Positions 11,284-21,718 of a stretch of DNA of 64,000 nucleotides are shown in pieces. The translations under genes and the position numbers were made by a program. Origin of the DNA: Platanthera guangdongensis. Taxonomy: Eukaryota > Streptophyta > Magnoliopsida > Asparagales > Orchidaceae. The notes under the pieces are model-generated. The model did no database searches. It saw nothing but the letters and a program-made list of their open reading frames with translations, and was not told where the DNA came from. Numbering within the stretch: the stretch's first letter is position 1; every line of letters starts with the position of its first letter. The stretch covers positions 12,131,046 to 12,195,045 of the forward strand of contig CM077155.1 in NCBI GenBank assembly GCA_039583875.1, in the 5' to 3' direction.

Positions 11284-12798
11284 TCACTCCGCCTTCACCA
11301 ATGCACATATTCGGCACTTGGCCACATAAAGTGCTACATCCTTCTTCAATCCTGGCCACCAGAATAATTTATTCATGTCTCTATACATCTTCGTGCTTCC
11401 CGGGTGGACCATGTACTTGGTATGATGAGCTTCGTACATCAAATCCTCCCAAAGATTATCCGCATTAGGAACGCATAGGCGACCGTCCCTCCTTAGCAAC
11501 CCATCCTCAACAGCAAACTGGGAATTTGACCCATCCAAGGATTCATCCAAGATCTGCTTCATGTTGTTATCCTGAACCAAAGCCCATCGCACTCTACCAG
11601 CTAGGTCACACTGCACCTCTGTCCAAAACAGTTTCGCCTCAGTACCAGACTGCTTGTCGACGCAAGTTATCTCCAAAGCCTCCAACTCACTGACCAACGT
11701 CTCATCATGTACCGACAACCAACTGGCCTGCACAGGAGTCCTGCGACTCAACGCATCCGCCACTGCATTTCCTTTCCAAGACACATAATGTATCTTGAAG
11801 GTGTAGTCCCCTAGGAACTCCATCCACCTCCGCTGCCTCATGTTCAAGTCCTTTTGATCTAACATGTACTTCAAGCTCTTATGATCGGTGTAGATATCGA
11901 CCTTCACACCGTACAAATAGTGCCTCCACAGCTTTAGAGCAAATATCACGGCAGCTAACTCCAAGTCATGGACCAGATAATTTCTCTCATGAACCTTCAA
12001 CTGCCTTGAACCATAGGCTATCACACTCCCATGGTGTAGCAGAACACAACCCAAACCACTGCTCGAAGCATCGCTATAGATCTCGAAACCTTCGGTCCCA
12101 CTCGGCGAACACAAAATAGGCGTCATGGTCAACCGCCTCTTCAACTCTTTAAAAGCCTGTTCGCAATCCGGAGACCACACAAACTTTTGATCCCTTCTTG
12201 TCAACGTCGTGAGTGGTAGCGCTGCCCGTGAGAAGTTCTCTACGAAGCGCCTGTAGTAGCCAGCAAGCCCTAGAAAGCTCCGGACTTCCGCCACTATAGT
12301 CAGCACAGGCCCCTCCCGTATCGCTGCTATCTTCGCTGGATCCACCGCTATCCCTTCTCCACTAACAACATGACCAAGGAACACTACCGAGGATAACCAG
12401 AACTCACACTTGGAGAACTTAGCATACAACTGATTTCTTCTCAACGTCTCGAACACCATGTGTAGATGCTTGTAGTGATCCTCCTCACACTGCGAGTACA
12501 CCAGGATATCGTCGATAAAAACTATCACGAAATGATTCAGGTACTCTCTGAACGTCTTGTTCATCAGATCCGTAAACACGGATGGCGCATTGGTCAAACC
12601 AAACGGCATGACCGTGAACTCGTAATGCCCAAACTGAGTGTTGAATGCTGTCTTTAGGATGTCACTCTCCCTTATCCTCAATTGGTAGTAACCGGACTTC
12701 AGATCTAACTTTGAATATACTGTTGACCCTACCAACTGATCAAACAGATCGTCAATCCTCGGGATCGGGTACTTTTTCTTTTCCGTAAGCTTGTTCAA
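11284..12798 (-). pseudogene. Element H reverse transcriptase, RNase H and integrase zinc domain
   Basis: A 504-residue open stretch. RT blocks: [17 protein letters not shown] near the start, [15 protein letters not shown], the catalytic FIDDILVYS at about residue 95, and [11 protein letters not shown]. RNase H follows with [14 protein letters not shown] (first Asp) and [11 protein letters not shown]. The end has the integrase zinc region, [15 protein letters not shown]...[10 protein letters not shown] (HHCC). The open stretch starts within RT; the N-terminal RT part lies at 13013-12799 in another frame, so the apparent first Met is not the native start. Confidence 0.9.
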
Positions 12799-13530
12799 TT
12801 CCCGATAGTCAATGCAGAGTTGTAAACTCCCATCCTTTTCTTAATGAAAAGGACCGGTGCGCTCCAAGGCGACGAACTTGGACGCACATATAATTGCTCC
12901 AACAACTCTTGCAGTTGCACCTTCAACTCCGCCATCTCTCTAGGCGCTATTCGATACGGAGAGCGTGACACCGGTTTGGCACCCGGTACGAGCTCAATAG
13001 TAAAATCAATCTCCCGCTAAGGAGGGGCACCTGAGAGATCATCTGGGAACACATCAAGATACTCGGACACAACTGGGATACTTCCCAAACTTGGCTTAGG
13101 CGTTGAAGTTTGCACTAGAGTGACAAACAGCTCTGCCCCAGACCGAACTGCCTTGATCACTTGAAGGGCTGACATCAAAATCTTACCAGGCCCCTTCATG
13201 CCCGCAAAAGTAGACTCCCGTTCAGTGTTCGGACCATACTTAACTTCCTTACGGTTGCAATCAATACATGCTCTCTGCTCCGAGAGCCAGTCCATACCAA
13301 AGATTACATCGTACTCTGCTAATGGCAGCAAATCAAACTCCTGGTCCCCAATCCGAATCTTTACCACGCATACTCTATCCGCGAGCATTGAGCACCCATT
13401 GGGCAACAACACATCCAACTTGTCTTTTGCCACCGAGGAAGGGACTCAGATGCGCGATATGAATTTTTCGGACAAGAAGGAATGCGATGCTCCCGTATCA
13501 AACAGGGCACTTGCCGGAAACTCAAAGATC
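12799..13530 (-). pseudogene. Element H aspartic protease and RT N-terminus
   Basis: On the minus strand, 13520-13450 reads EFPASALFDTGASHSFLSEKF, with the DTGAS active site of a retroviral-type aspartic protease. After a stop it continues VIFGMDWLSEQRACIDC and KYGPNTE, typical of the protease-RT linker of plant Gypsy pol. A stop at 13017-13019 interrupts [19 protein letters not shown], and the [12 protein letters not shown] block follows. A frameshift at about 12830-12850 separates this from the [10 protein letters not shown] block and the main RT frame. Confidence 0.8.
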
Positions 13531-13619
13531 AACACAAAGCTTAGCACCAATATAAGTAAGCTAACATATACAAAGGTAACAACTATATAAAGTTAAACTG
13601 CTGTAATTTAACTCGTACC

Positions 13620-14740
13620 TGTCACCATGTCAGCTTGTTTTATGTCCTCTTGCATACCAAGATTATAAACTCTAGGCTGGGCTGGAGCATGGTGGGACGC
13701 GGTTGACTCCACCGCCTTCCCTTTCTCCTCATAAGTCGCTTCAGGCTTCCTCTCGAACCTTGCACGTCCGCTCTAACACTGACGAGCAAAATTCCCCATC
13801 TTCCCATAGTTGTAGCAAGATCCTGGGACTCGACTTGTGGTTGCCCCCGACGCACCAGACGGATGGGCTGAGTTCGAAGTCCTCCGCTTCTTGTTCCATC
13901 TCCGGTAACCTGACTTTGTATTTGGCACCTTGAACTCGGACTTCTTCTCCCATGGGTCCTTCTTCTCTTGAACATTCTTCATAACCTTTTCCAATGACCG
14001 GGCCAAATTGACCAAGGCTAGGAAGCTCTGCGCCTTAGGCCCAGCAAGGAGTAGCTGTAGATCGCCACGTAGACCCTCATAGAATCGGTTGGTCTTCCGT
14101 TCCTCTTCAGTAAACATAGCACTAGCATAACGACCCAACCGTGTGAAATCGTGGAGATACTCGTCCACAGTTCTGGCTCCTGAGTCAAACCAAGGTACTG
14201 ATTCTCCATCTCCAACTTCTGAGCAGAGGGTAGGTATTTGGCCAAGAACAATCTTGAGAATTAATCCATCGGCACATCAGCAAGTTGCCTTCCCACTAAA
14301 AGATGAAACTCCAACTCATCCCACCACATCCTCGCTTCACCAGTCAAAAGGAAGGTCTCTATGGTGGTCTTCTGCCACTCCTCAGTTAACGTGGCCGTCA
14401 AGACCCTCTTTATCGTAGAAAGCCAATCCTCAGCTTGAGCTGGCGTTCCAACCCAGTCGAACCTTGGAGGATTAAGGCCCATAACATGCTTGAGCTACTT
14501 CTCCGTAGCTCTCCTCGGCTCTACCAGATCAACTGTTGCACGTTCTACCACCGTCAGATCTGCCGCCCTAATCGGTTCTTGCACAACAACAGGAGGTGTG
14601 TGGTGTATTTGCCCTGCAGGTTGGGCATTAATCATTGCAAATACTGCTTCAGCCACCAACCTGATGGTTTCCACTGAAGGAGGTGTTGTAGGCACGTACC
14701 TCGGTGCACTACTTTATGCCGATTGCAGACGCTCTGATTG
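13620..14740 (-). pseudogene. Element H gag
   Basis: Broken into several frames. The capsid part has FDWVGTPAQAEDWLSTIKRVL and FLLTGEARMWWDEL (14482-14261), then FLAKYLPSAQ (14251 on), then a frameshift into EYLHDFTRLGRYASAM and RTNRFYEGLRGDLQLLL (14168-13773). The zinc knuckle is degenerate: CYNYGKMGNFARQC has Tyr at the second Cys and Asn at the His position. Gag would form the particle and bind RNA. At least two nonsense codons and one frameshift mean it cannot be translated whole. Confidence 0.8.
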
Positions 14741-14972
14741 ACCAGCACCGCTCCTAGCTGCCTATAATAGCAAAGACACACGATTAGACAACAAACAAAC
14801 TGCTAAAAGCAATCATTGGAACACTCAGGTTCTACAAAACAAATGTATTTTTCATTCCTATGTGGACATTCATGGGCTCTTTTTGATGTTATAACGATGA
14901 CGCACACATGTGCTCACCACCCCTTAAAAGAATTCGCCCACGAATTCAGTTAAGCTTGACCATAACCAGAAG

Positions 14973-14982
14973 TCTGATACCA
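14973..14982 (-). other. Element H primer binding site (tRNA-Met initiator)
   Basis: On the minus strand TGGTATCAGA follows the 5' LTR end after three bases. It is complementary to the 3' end of plant initiator tRNA-Met. Confidence 0.85.
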
Positions 14983-14985
14983 AAT

Positions 14986-16922
14986 TGTAACACCCCCATC
15001 CGTCGTATGGCATATAACAGAAGGTCCAGCTGGAACCCGACGCCATATACCACGGACAGTCGGAAGGGTTACGTATGAATTACCAAACTATCCAATTAAG
15101 ACTACTCGTCCTACACAGAGCATTCTAGCGGAAGCTTTTAAATAGTTGAAAGAACCCAAACTGAAATCCATAAATCATGAATGTCCACAGCCATTAAAAT
15201 AGGAATGAAATAACAACACACTAAAAGGTACACGACCTTATGGCCTTACAAATGTTCACTTAATAAATAGTTTCTTACATACATCGGCTCGCAGGCCGGC
15301 CACACATGACAAATTAAAAACAACTACACTAAGGCCTTCGAGGGCCAGCTCAGCAACATGGGCTCCAGCCCGCTATTTAGCACCCGGCTCCGCAGCACCA
15401 GCAAGCAACATTCTACCGCATGGTGACAAACAAAATAACGATCAGCCAAAGCCGACCAAATTATAACGACCCCGCCCCTTACTCGGGATGGCGGTGCTCC
15501 TTCCCTTCATATTATTAGCCCAACTAAACAATAAAGTGCAATTATACTACGCCATAGGTGTAGGCTCGCACGGCCAAACACCCCGTGCCCTCAGGGCACA
15601 TTATCGGTGAACCTGGTCCACTAACGCCCCCAGGACGGCAACAACGTGAGCATTTTAGACTTTCTGATCACTGTCTAAGGCTCCCGACTATGCCAACGGC
15701 CAGTCCCCTTTTCGGGTCTCTCGCACCGAACCACATAGCCCAGGTCCGATTCCACTTGCCTGTTGTTCACACCGCCTAGTCACTTTAAGACGTACGCGCG
15801 GGCCAAGCTTCTCTCGGATCCTAAATATTACAAACAATCACATAACCCAGATATGTTCAAGGCTGGTTCCATGACCGCCAAGTTAGCAGAATAACGATTC
15901 CGCTCAGTTTTTCGGGTGCGCCTTGAAGTTAATCCCCAAGGATCCCTACTGCAATCTATCGCGTAGAAACCCGAAAACCCAAAGCACGAAGTCTTCTCCG
16001 GCAACCATACAAATGCAACATCACCGATCCAGACAAAAACGTCCGGGTAGGCTTCACACACAATGCCTATGCCCGTACTTCGATTCCGAACTCTATATGC
16101 AACACAAGGGGGACTATTCACGTCTACCCCAAGGAACACCACGCACTCACCACACACTCGCGGGAGCGAGTTTCCCTATGCAAAAGGAAGAGCTTCACAT
16201 GCTCAAGTTGAGAATCGTTACCCTTATAGTCCGCTTTTGCGCCATGGAAAAACTACACAGATAGAAATCTTCGCAACGGAATTTCCTCTACGGATCCGCT
16301 CTTGGTTCTCAAAACGGTGCTACGATGCTCCGTCGGCGGCCGGAAACCTCCTCCTTCATCCTCCTCTCTCTAACTCCTTGGAAAGAGAATGCCTTGGAGA
16401 AAATGAAGAACTAACCCCCCATTCCCGGCCTTAATTGAGCAGGAACACATCTGGGCCATCGGATCCTAATTAAAGAAAATGAATGGCTCAGATCTGTACA
16501 AAAATCCTCAAACCTGGGCCGAACACGGCCTTGCACATGGACGTGTCCCAGACCGTGTGCCTCGATCCAGGCACGATCGTTGAACACAAAAAACCACACG
16601 GGCTAAGACACGCCAGTGTATCAACTTGACACGCCCGTACTGGGGGCGTATCACATATAACTACCACGCCAACCGACACGACCATGTTGAACACGGTTGG
16701 GGACACGGGTATGAACACGCCCGTGTCACCCCTGACACGCCCGTGTAAAAACTGTGCACAACCCGTGTTTCCTGTCGTGTCCTTTTCTAGACACAGCCGA
16801 CCAACACACCAAGTAGGACACGGCCATGGGCACGCCCGTGTCCCTGTCCGTATACCTCTATACAGGAACCAAAAATCCTTTTTGGACACGACCAGTTCGA
16901 ATACAATTTTCGGGGCATTACA
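14986..16922 (-). repeat. Element H 5' LTR
   Basis: TGTAACACCC...GCATTACA in plus orientation; partner of 8157-10114. Next to the PBS, which fixes it as the 5' LTR on the minus strand. Confidence 0.9.
16525..16860. repeat. Palindromic GACACGCCCGTGTC-type array in H 5' LTR
   Basis: Same motif family as at 9690-10040, including perfect GACACGCCCGTGT copies near 16734-16746 and CACGGCCATGGGCACGCCCGTGTC near 16818-16841. Confidence 0.75.
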
Positions 16923-17547
16923 CCCAATTCTCCTGAGATGTGTACAAATAAAGATTCCTCGCCACATCCATCAGGACGTACCCCGGTCCTCCCGAGTCTC
17001 AAACAAACAAAGATTTTTTGCCACCTCCTTCGGACAGACCCCAGTCCTCCTGAGATGCGAACGAACAAAGCTACTTCACCACTACCAATGTAATCGATGA
17101 TGATTCCTTATACAATATGAACGCACAAAGTTCTTTAGATTCTGAGACCATCCATTCCGGCAAGGCAAGATGGGCAAATGTCCCCCCTTATCAAGTTTAA
17201 GAAACAAGTCCCCAACACTAACGCTTAGAGAAAATTGCTAAAGATATGACACGACGTGCAAGGAGAGTAAAACATTAGATACTTCTGGACCACCGTAATG
17301 CACACAACCTAAAACATGAGGAAATATTCATAAAACACTATAAGGGCTGCCAAATGCACAAAAGCACATTACGGTTCTAAGCCATGTCCGCGATGATAAG
17401 GGAAAAACACTAATAGAAGAGACAAAGTGTGCGCATGGCATAGATGCAATCAAGTACTCCCCATTGTCAATACCATTTTTCATGGCATCGCATGTTCAAG
17501 CGGTGGAATGTCCCACATCTTTCACACTACTTGAAGCCCCTCGCCAA
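16923..17547 (+). repeat. Repeat A copy 2, fragment 2
   Basis: Continues the minisatellite interrupted at 8156 and then matches A1 from about 2800 to 3415. Its last bases GCCAA (17543-17547) are duplicated at 36205-36209 on the other side of element E. Confidence 0.85.
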
Positions 17548-17664
17548 TGTTGGAGTGGTGGAACACTTCTTGACCTCTTGTTTCTCACACTGGGTTAGCC
17601 CAAGTGAGCTTAGAGGAACAGGAGTGCGAAACTGTCGTTCCAAGGGTCATTCTCTGTCTGGGCG

Positions 17665-17882
17665 TTCGACGATCTTCGAACGTGGCCTGGCAATCGACGA
17701 TCATCGAATGCGGCCTGGCGATCGACGATCGTCGAACGAGGCCTGGTGATCGACGATTGTCGAACGTGGCGTTGCAATCGAAGATCGTCAAACGCGGCAT
17801 GGCGATCGACAATCGCTGTCTCGAACGCGGTTCGGCGTTCGACGATCGTCGAACGCGGCTTGGCGATCGACGATCGCTGTCT
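17665..17882. repeat. TCGACGATCGTCGA palindrome array in E 5' LTR
   Basis: About eight units of near 28 bases, each with a version of GGCGATCGACGATCGTCGAACGC. The 14-base core TCGACGATCGTCGA is a perfect palindrome. It lies just upstream of TATTTAAG at 17902. Confidence 0.85.
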
Positions 17883-17901
17883 CTGGCTATTTGTCACAAG
17901 G

Positions 17902-17909
17902 TATTTAAG
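17902..17909 (+). promoter_or_regulatory. TATA-like box of the E 5' LTR
   Basis: TATTTAAG about 20 bases after the palindrome array; the 3' LTR has the same at 35838-35845. Confidence 0.55.
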
Positions 17910-18271
17910 TCCTGGTCACCGGGGGATTAGGGTACGAAAAAAAGGTGAACCAGAGGGCTGCTGTTGTTTTAGCGGATAACGGTTGGAGTTCTGGAGATTC
18001 ATACGAAGGTGTGTTCGTGTAGGGATTTCTTCAGAAGGTGTTTCCTCACTATCTTGTCCAAACTAAGGGGTGCGAGTTAGGATCGGTTTGATCCTTGTAA
18101 CTTTGTAATCTGTACTTTGCTTTGGTGAATACGAGAAGGAATAAAGGAGGAAGGGGGAGAGGAAGTAGCCCACACTTGGGGTGAACCTCTGTATATCTTG
18201 GTGTTTTGTGTGTTTTTTGTTTGCAACTGGCACATCAACTTTCTCTTCTTGGCGCTCAGACTCTTTACATT

Positions 18272-18283
18272 TGGTATCTGAGC
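18272..18283 (+). other. Element E primer binding site
   Basis: TGGTATCTGAGC two bases after the LTR; one change from the complement of initiator tRNA-Met. Confidence 0.85.
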
Positions 18284-18294
18284 GAGGTTCTGTG

Positions 18295-19050
18295 ATGGCT
18301 TCAGGAGGAGTGCGGATCGAGATAGAGAAGTTTGACGGAAATAGATTTGATTTGTGGAAGATGAAGATGGAGGACCTTCTGGTGTAACGTGATTTGTGGG
18401 GGGCAATAGTTGATCCTCCTCCAACCGAGAAATCAACTGCGGAGGTTGTTGCGACCTGGACAAAGGCTGATCGGAAAGCCAAAGGTTTAATCAGGATTTT
18501 TCTGGCAGATTCAATCTTGACAAATGTTATGGAAGAAACTTCCGGGCAAGGGTTATGGCGGAAGCTGGAGACTCTCTACCAGAGCAAATCACTAGTGAAC
18601 AAGCTGTTGTTGCGGAAGAAATGGTACAACTTGAAAATGCATGAAGGCGATTCTTTTTCAGAGCACCAGGCCAATTTCAACACGGTTGTGGGTCAGTTTA
18701 TCTCTATTGGTGAGAAGATCTCGGATGAAGATAGAGCCATTGCACTACTCTGTTCGTTGCCGAATTCTTGGGAAAACGTTATTGTTGCTATCGGAGGCAA
18801 TGGAGAGAAGGCGCTCTCAAGTGAGTCAGTATGTGCTACTCTTTTATCTGCGGAGATTAGGAGAGGAGACTCGGCGAAGGCCAGTAAGGGTGCTTTGAGT
18901 GTATCCAGATCGCGCCCTTAATGGAGGGATAATAAGCAAGGTGGATCTCGAGATAAGTCTCGGGGTAGATCCAAGAGCAAGGAGAAGAAGCCCATCAAGT
19001 GCTAAAAGTGTAATGAGGTTGGGCATGTGAAGGCTCAATATCACAACAAG
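18295..19050 (+). pseudogene. Element E gag
   Basis: Starts MASGGVRIEIEKFDGNRFDLWKMKMEDLL, a typical Copia gag opening. A TAA at 18386-18388, where related proteins have Gln, breaks it after 30 residues. The frame resumes at 18394 and carries LWRKLETLYQSKSLVNKLLL, a UBN2-type gag block, to a stop at 18919-18921. The zinc knuckle lies at about 19003-19044 (KCNEVGHVKAQYH) with a stop in place of its second residue and Tyr instead of the last Cys. Three nonsense changes in all. Confidence 0.88.
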
Positions 19051-19480
19051 GTCATTCAGAAGAAGGATGCATGGTCAACTTTAGGTACAAAGAAGGAGAC
19101 CGACGGTGGTGACATGTACATTGCGACTGCATGTGTTGCTCAGAAGGATTCTGATGTGTGGTATGTTGACACGGGAGCCTCCTATCACATGACTCCTCAT
19201 AGACACTGGTTCTATGAATATGAGAGGTTTGAAGGTGGTGACGTCATGCTTGGGGATGATACTGCAGTGCAGATCAAAGGACGTGGCACGGTGATTCTCA
19301 AGCTATCAAATGGGACCACGAAGACTCTTCCGGGTGTGATGCATGTTCCTGAGATGAGCAGGAATTTGCTCTCAGTGGGTTCTATGGCGGATGCAAGAGT
19401 GACTTTTAGTTGTGACAAGCGTTCATGCAAGATGACCAGAGGGGCAATGGTGATTGCCAACGGAGTTAGGCATGGGACAC
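19051..19480 (+). pseudogene. Element E aspartic protease, cut by G insertion
   Basis: Reads DVWYVDTGASYHMTPHRHWF with the DTGAS active site, then GVMHVPEMSRNLLSVGSM, typical of the protease to integrase part of Copia pol. The frame is open up to the insertion point of G at 19480/19481 and continues in the same sense after the target duplication at 32660-32664. Residues encoded beyond 19480 belong to the LTR of G. Confidence 0.88.
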
Positions 19481-19624
19481 TGTTGGGTACATTGGTCAAA
19501 TGTACCTGATTTGAAGAAGCCTCACCTAACTCAATGATATACATCATAGTGTATTTGATGTTTGTTTGAGTTACTTGTGCAGGTTAGGAAAACACTGGAC
19601 TGAAGCTAAAAATTCTAAGTCCAT

Positions 19625-20560
19625 GTGTCGACACCCAGAGGGAAAGTGTCGACACTTGAGAAAGCTTGTGTCGACACCCAGACAAGCAGTGTCGACACTT
19701 GGAGTCATTGTGTCGACACCTGGGAAGAAGAGTCGACACCAGTCAGAAAGTGTCGACACTTGGAGCTGTGTCGACACTCAGTGTAGAAGAATGCAGAAAA
19801 GCTGTGTCGACACTTAGCAGAAGTGTCGACACCTAGAAGAGCTGAGTCAACACCAGAAAGTGTCGACACTTGAAGTGAGTGTCGACACTCAGCAAAAGTC
19901 TGCAGAATCTAAGTACAAGTGTCGACACTCAACACAATGTGTCGACACTATGCAGAAGAGTCAACACTTGAAGTAAGTGTCGACACCTAGCACAATGTGT
20001 CGACACTTAGCTAAAGACTCTGTATTTGAAGAAAGTGTCGACACTCAGCACAATGTGTCGACACACAACCAGAAGAGTCAACACTTGAAGAAAGTGTCGA
20101 CACTCAGCACAATGTGTCGACACTTAGTTGAAGACTCTACACTTGAAGAAAGTGTCGACACAAGGAGCTGTGTCGACACTTAGCAGAGAACAGAAAAGTT
20201 TACAAAATATTCTAAGTACAAGTGTCGACACTAAGGGAATGTGTCGACACTCAGCTGAAGAATCAAATTTGAAGACTTGTGTCGACACCAAGAAGCAGTG
20301 TCGACACTTGACAGTTTCAACACATGAAGATGTGTCGACACAAAGGAGATGTGTCGACACTTAGAAGAATACAGTTAAAGAATGAAGAACAAGTACTTGT
20401 GTCGACACTCAATTTCAGTGTCGACACATGCAGAAGTATCTGTGTCGAGACATACAAGGAATTGTGTCGACACCTTGTAGACTTGTGTCGACACTTACAC
20501 AACATTGTGTCGACACTTAGTCTATAAGTGTCGACACTTAAGAACAGAAAGTCTCGACAC
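19625..20560. repeat. GTGTCGACAC palindrome array in G 5' LTR
   Basis: About 33 perfect copies of the 10-base palindrome GTGTCGACAC (contains the SalI site GTCGAC) and roughly six one-base variants, separated by 10-50 bases of purine-rich sequence such as TTGAAGAAA or TTAGCAGAA. Spacers are partly repeated, so the array grew by local duplication. Confidence 0.95.
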
Positions 20561-20693
20561 TATCTGACAGTTAGAGAATTTCAAGAAGTGACTGGTTGAC
20601 ATGACAGCTGCCGATCCAGCCGGTCTACATCAACTGTCAGAGAAGTCAAAAGTCTGTTATAAACCGGATCAGCCGGTTACCATGAAGGAAGCC

Positions 20694-20701
20694 TATAAAT
20701 A
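20694..20701 (+). promoter_or_regulatory. TATA box of the G 5' LTR
   Basis: TATAAATA within GCCTATAAATAGGC, about 130 bases after the array; identical in the 3' LTR at 31750-31757. Confidence 0.8.
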
Positions 20702-21192
20702 GGCACCCACAGTTTACAAAAAAGTTGTTAAGTGGTTAAGTTGTTCACAATCATTACTTGTTGTGAGAATAATTGAAGTGGTTGATCAGATTAAATCAAG
20801 AAGTGATACATAGAGGATCAACACAAGAAGATCAGGCAGTCCAACTGCAGATCTAAGTAGTTGGAGAGAGAGAGCTCCAACCAAGGATTCAGTCTTTGGA
20901 ACTAAGGCTGAGAAGAACAATTCAGAGTCATCTGGATTTCAAGAAGCAGAGATCAAGGATCAACTGCAGAAGATTCAGACTAATTCAGTTCTACTCAAGA
21001 AGCTTTGAAGAAAGCTAAGTCAGTTTGGATCAAGCTGAGTTCTTCCAAGAACTCTTCAAGAAACTCTCAACTCCTCTCATCCTTTCTGAGTTGTAGAGTT
21101 AGCATTTGTAATTTCTATTTTAAACTTGTAAGATCCATTGGATCTGAGTGATTGTAAGCCTATTTTATAAAGGCTGAGGGTAGGGCTTGGTG

Positions 21193-21335
21193 CCTGAGTG
21201 TAGGAGTTGAAGAACTCTGAGTGTAGGCCTTTAATTGGCTGAGTGTAAGCCTTGATTGGCTGAGTGTAGGCCTGGGTGGCTGAGTGTAGGCCTTTTGGCT
21301 GAGTGTAAGGCTTTGGGCCTGAGGTAGGAACCTTG
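21193..21335. repeat. Direct repeats of CTGAGTGTAGGCCT in G R/U5
   Basis: Six to seven copies of GGCTGAGTGTAGGCCT-like units with spacing of about 20-30 bases; present also in the 3' LTR near 32247-32390. Downstream of the TATA box, so probably transcribed. Confidence 0.8.
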
Positions 21336-21606
21336 TTGGGTTCTGAGCTAGTGGAGAAGTTTGGCCGAATCTAGTACACTGCTAGATAGGCGAAGGGGGA
21401 AAGTGGATGTACCCAAAGATTGGGGAACCACTATAAATTAGTGTGTCTGCTGTGCTGTGCTGTGAATTGACTGCTTAATTTCTGTAATTGCTGTTAGCTG
21501 TAATAATCTGTGAAAAACTGTTGTGCTGCCAAACAAAAGTTACAAAGGTTTAGGTCACCTATTCACCCCCCCCCCCTCTAGGTGTTTAGGTACCATATCT
21601 TTCAAG

Positions 21607-21619
21607 TGGTATCAGAAGC
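21607..21619 (+). other. Element G primer binding site
   Basis: TGGTATCAGAAGC two bases after the LTR end; nearly complementary to the 3' end of initiator tRNA-Met. Confidence 0.85.
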
Positions 21620-21718
21620 GAGGTTCCTCAAAATCAGGACTAACTGTCTGAGGAGATCCAGTTTGGCAGATTCAGTATAAGTCAGGAAAAAGGAAACAGT
21701 TTCAAGAAAATCAAGAAC

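Larger units (their letters stand above)
8157..16922 (-). mobile_element. Element H: Ty3/gypsy chromovirus (Tekay/Del-like), degenerate
   Basis: Complete LTR element on the minus strand. Both LTRs run TGTAACACCC...GTTACA in plus-strand orientation (8157-10114 and 14986-16922). Going leftwards: PBS, gag, aspartic protease, reverse transcriptase, RNase H, integrase, chromodomain, PPT. Protease-RT-RH-integrase order defines Ty3/gypsy, and the C-terminal chromodomain puts it among chromoviruses; the tRNA-Met PBS and LTR near 1.95 kb fit Tekay/Del, but that subclade call is tentative. Target duplication CCCAG/CCCAA. Several frameshifts and nonsense codons make it inactive. Confidence 0.9.
17548..18269 (+). 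repeat. Element E 5' LTR
   Basis: 722 bases from TGTTGGAG to CTCTTTACA, directly followed by the PBS. Partner of 35512-36204. A third, inverted copy begins at 63873. Confidence 0.92.
19481..21604 (+). repeat. Element G 5' LTR
   Basis: 2124 bases; U3 holds the GTGTCGACAC array, then TATAAATA at 20694-20701 and a long R/U5 with GAGTGTAGGCCT repeats. Short frames across the array translate to repeated CVDT/CRHL peptides and are not genes. Confidence 0.93.

Noticed and set aside
17585..17930. Arg/Ser-rich frames in the E LTR
   Set aside because: Produced by the palindromic array, open on both strands in parallel; not conserved as protein between the two LTRs.
19566..20527. Overlapping frames encoding repeated CVDT/CRHL peptides
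   Set aside because: They translate the GTGTCGACAC array in several frames and both strands; the same happens in the other LTR. No independent coding sign.
19625..20560. CRISPR-like array (regular short repeats with spacers)
   Set aside because: Repeats are 10-base palindromes with spacers of irregular length that are themselves repeated, inside a plant LTR; there are no cas genes and the element is a eukaryotic retrotransposon.
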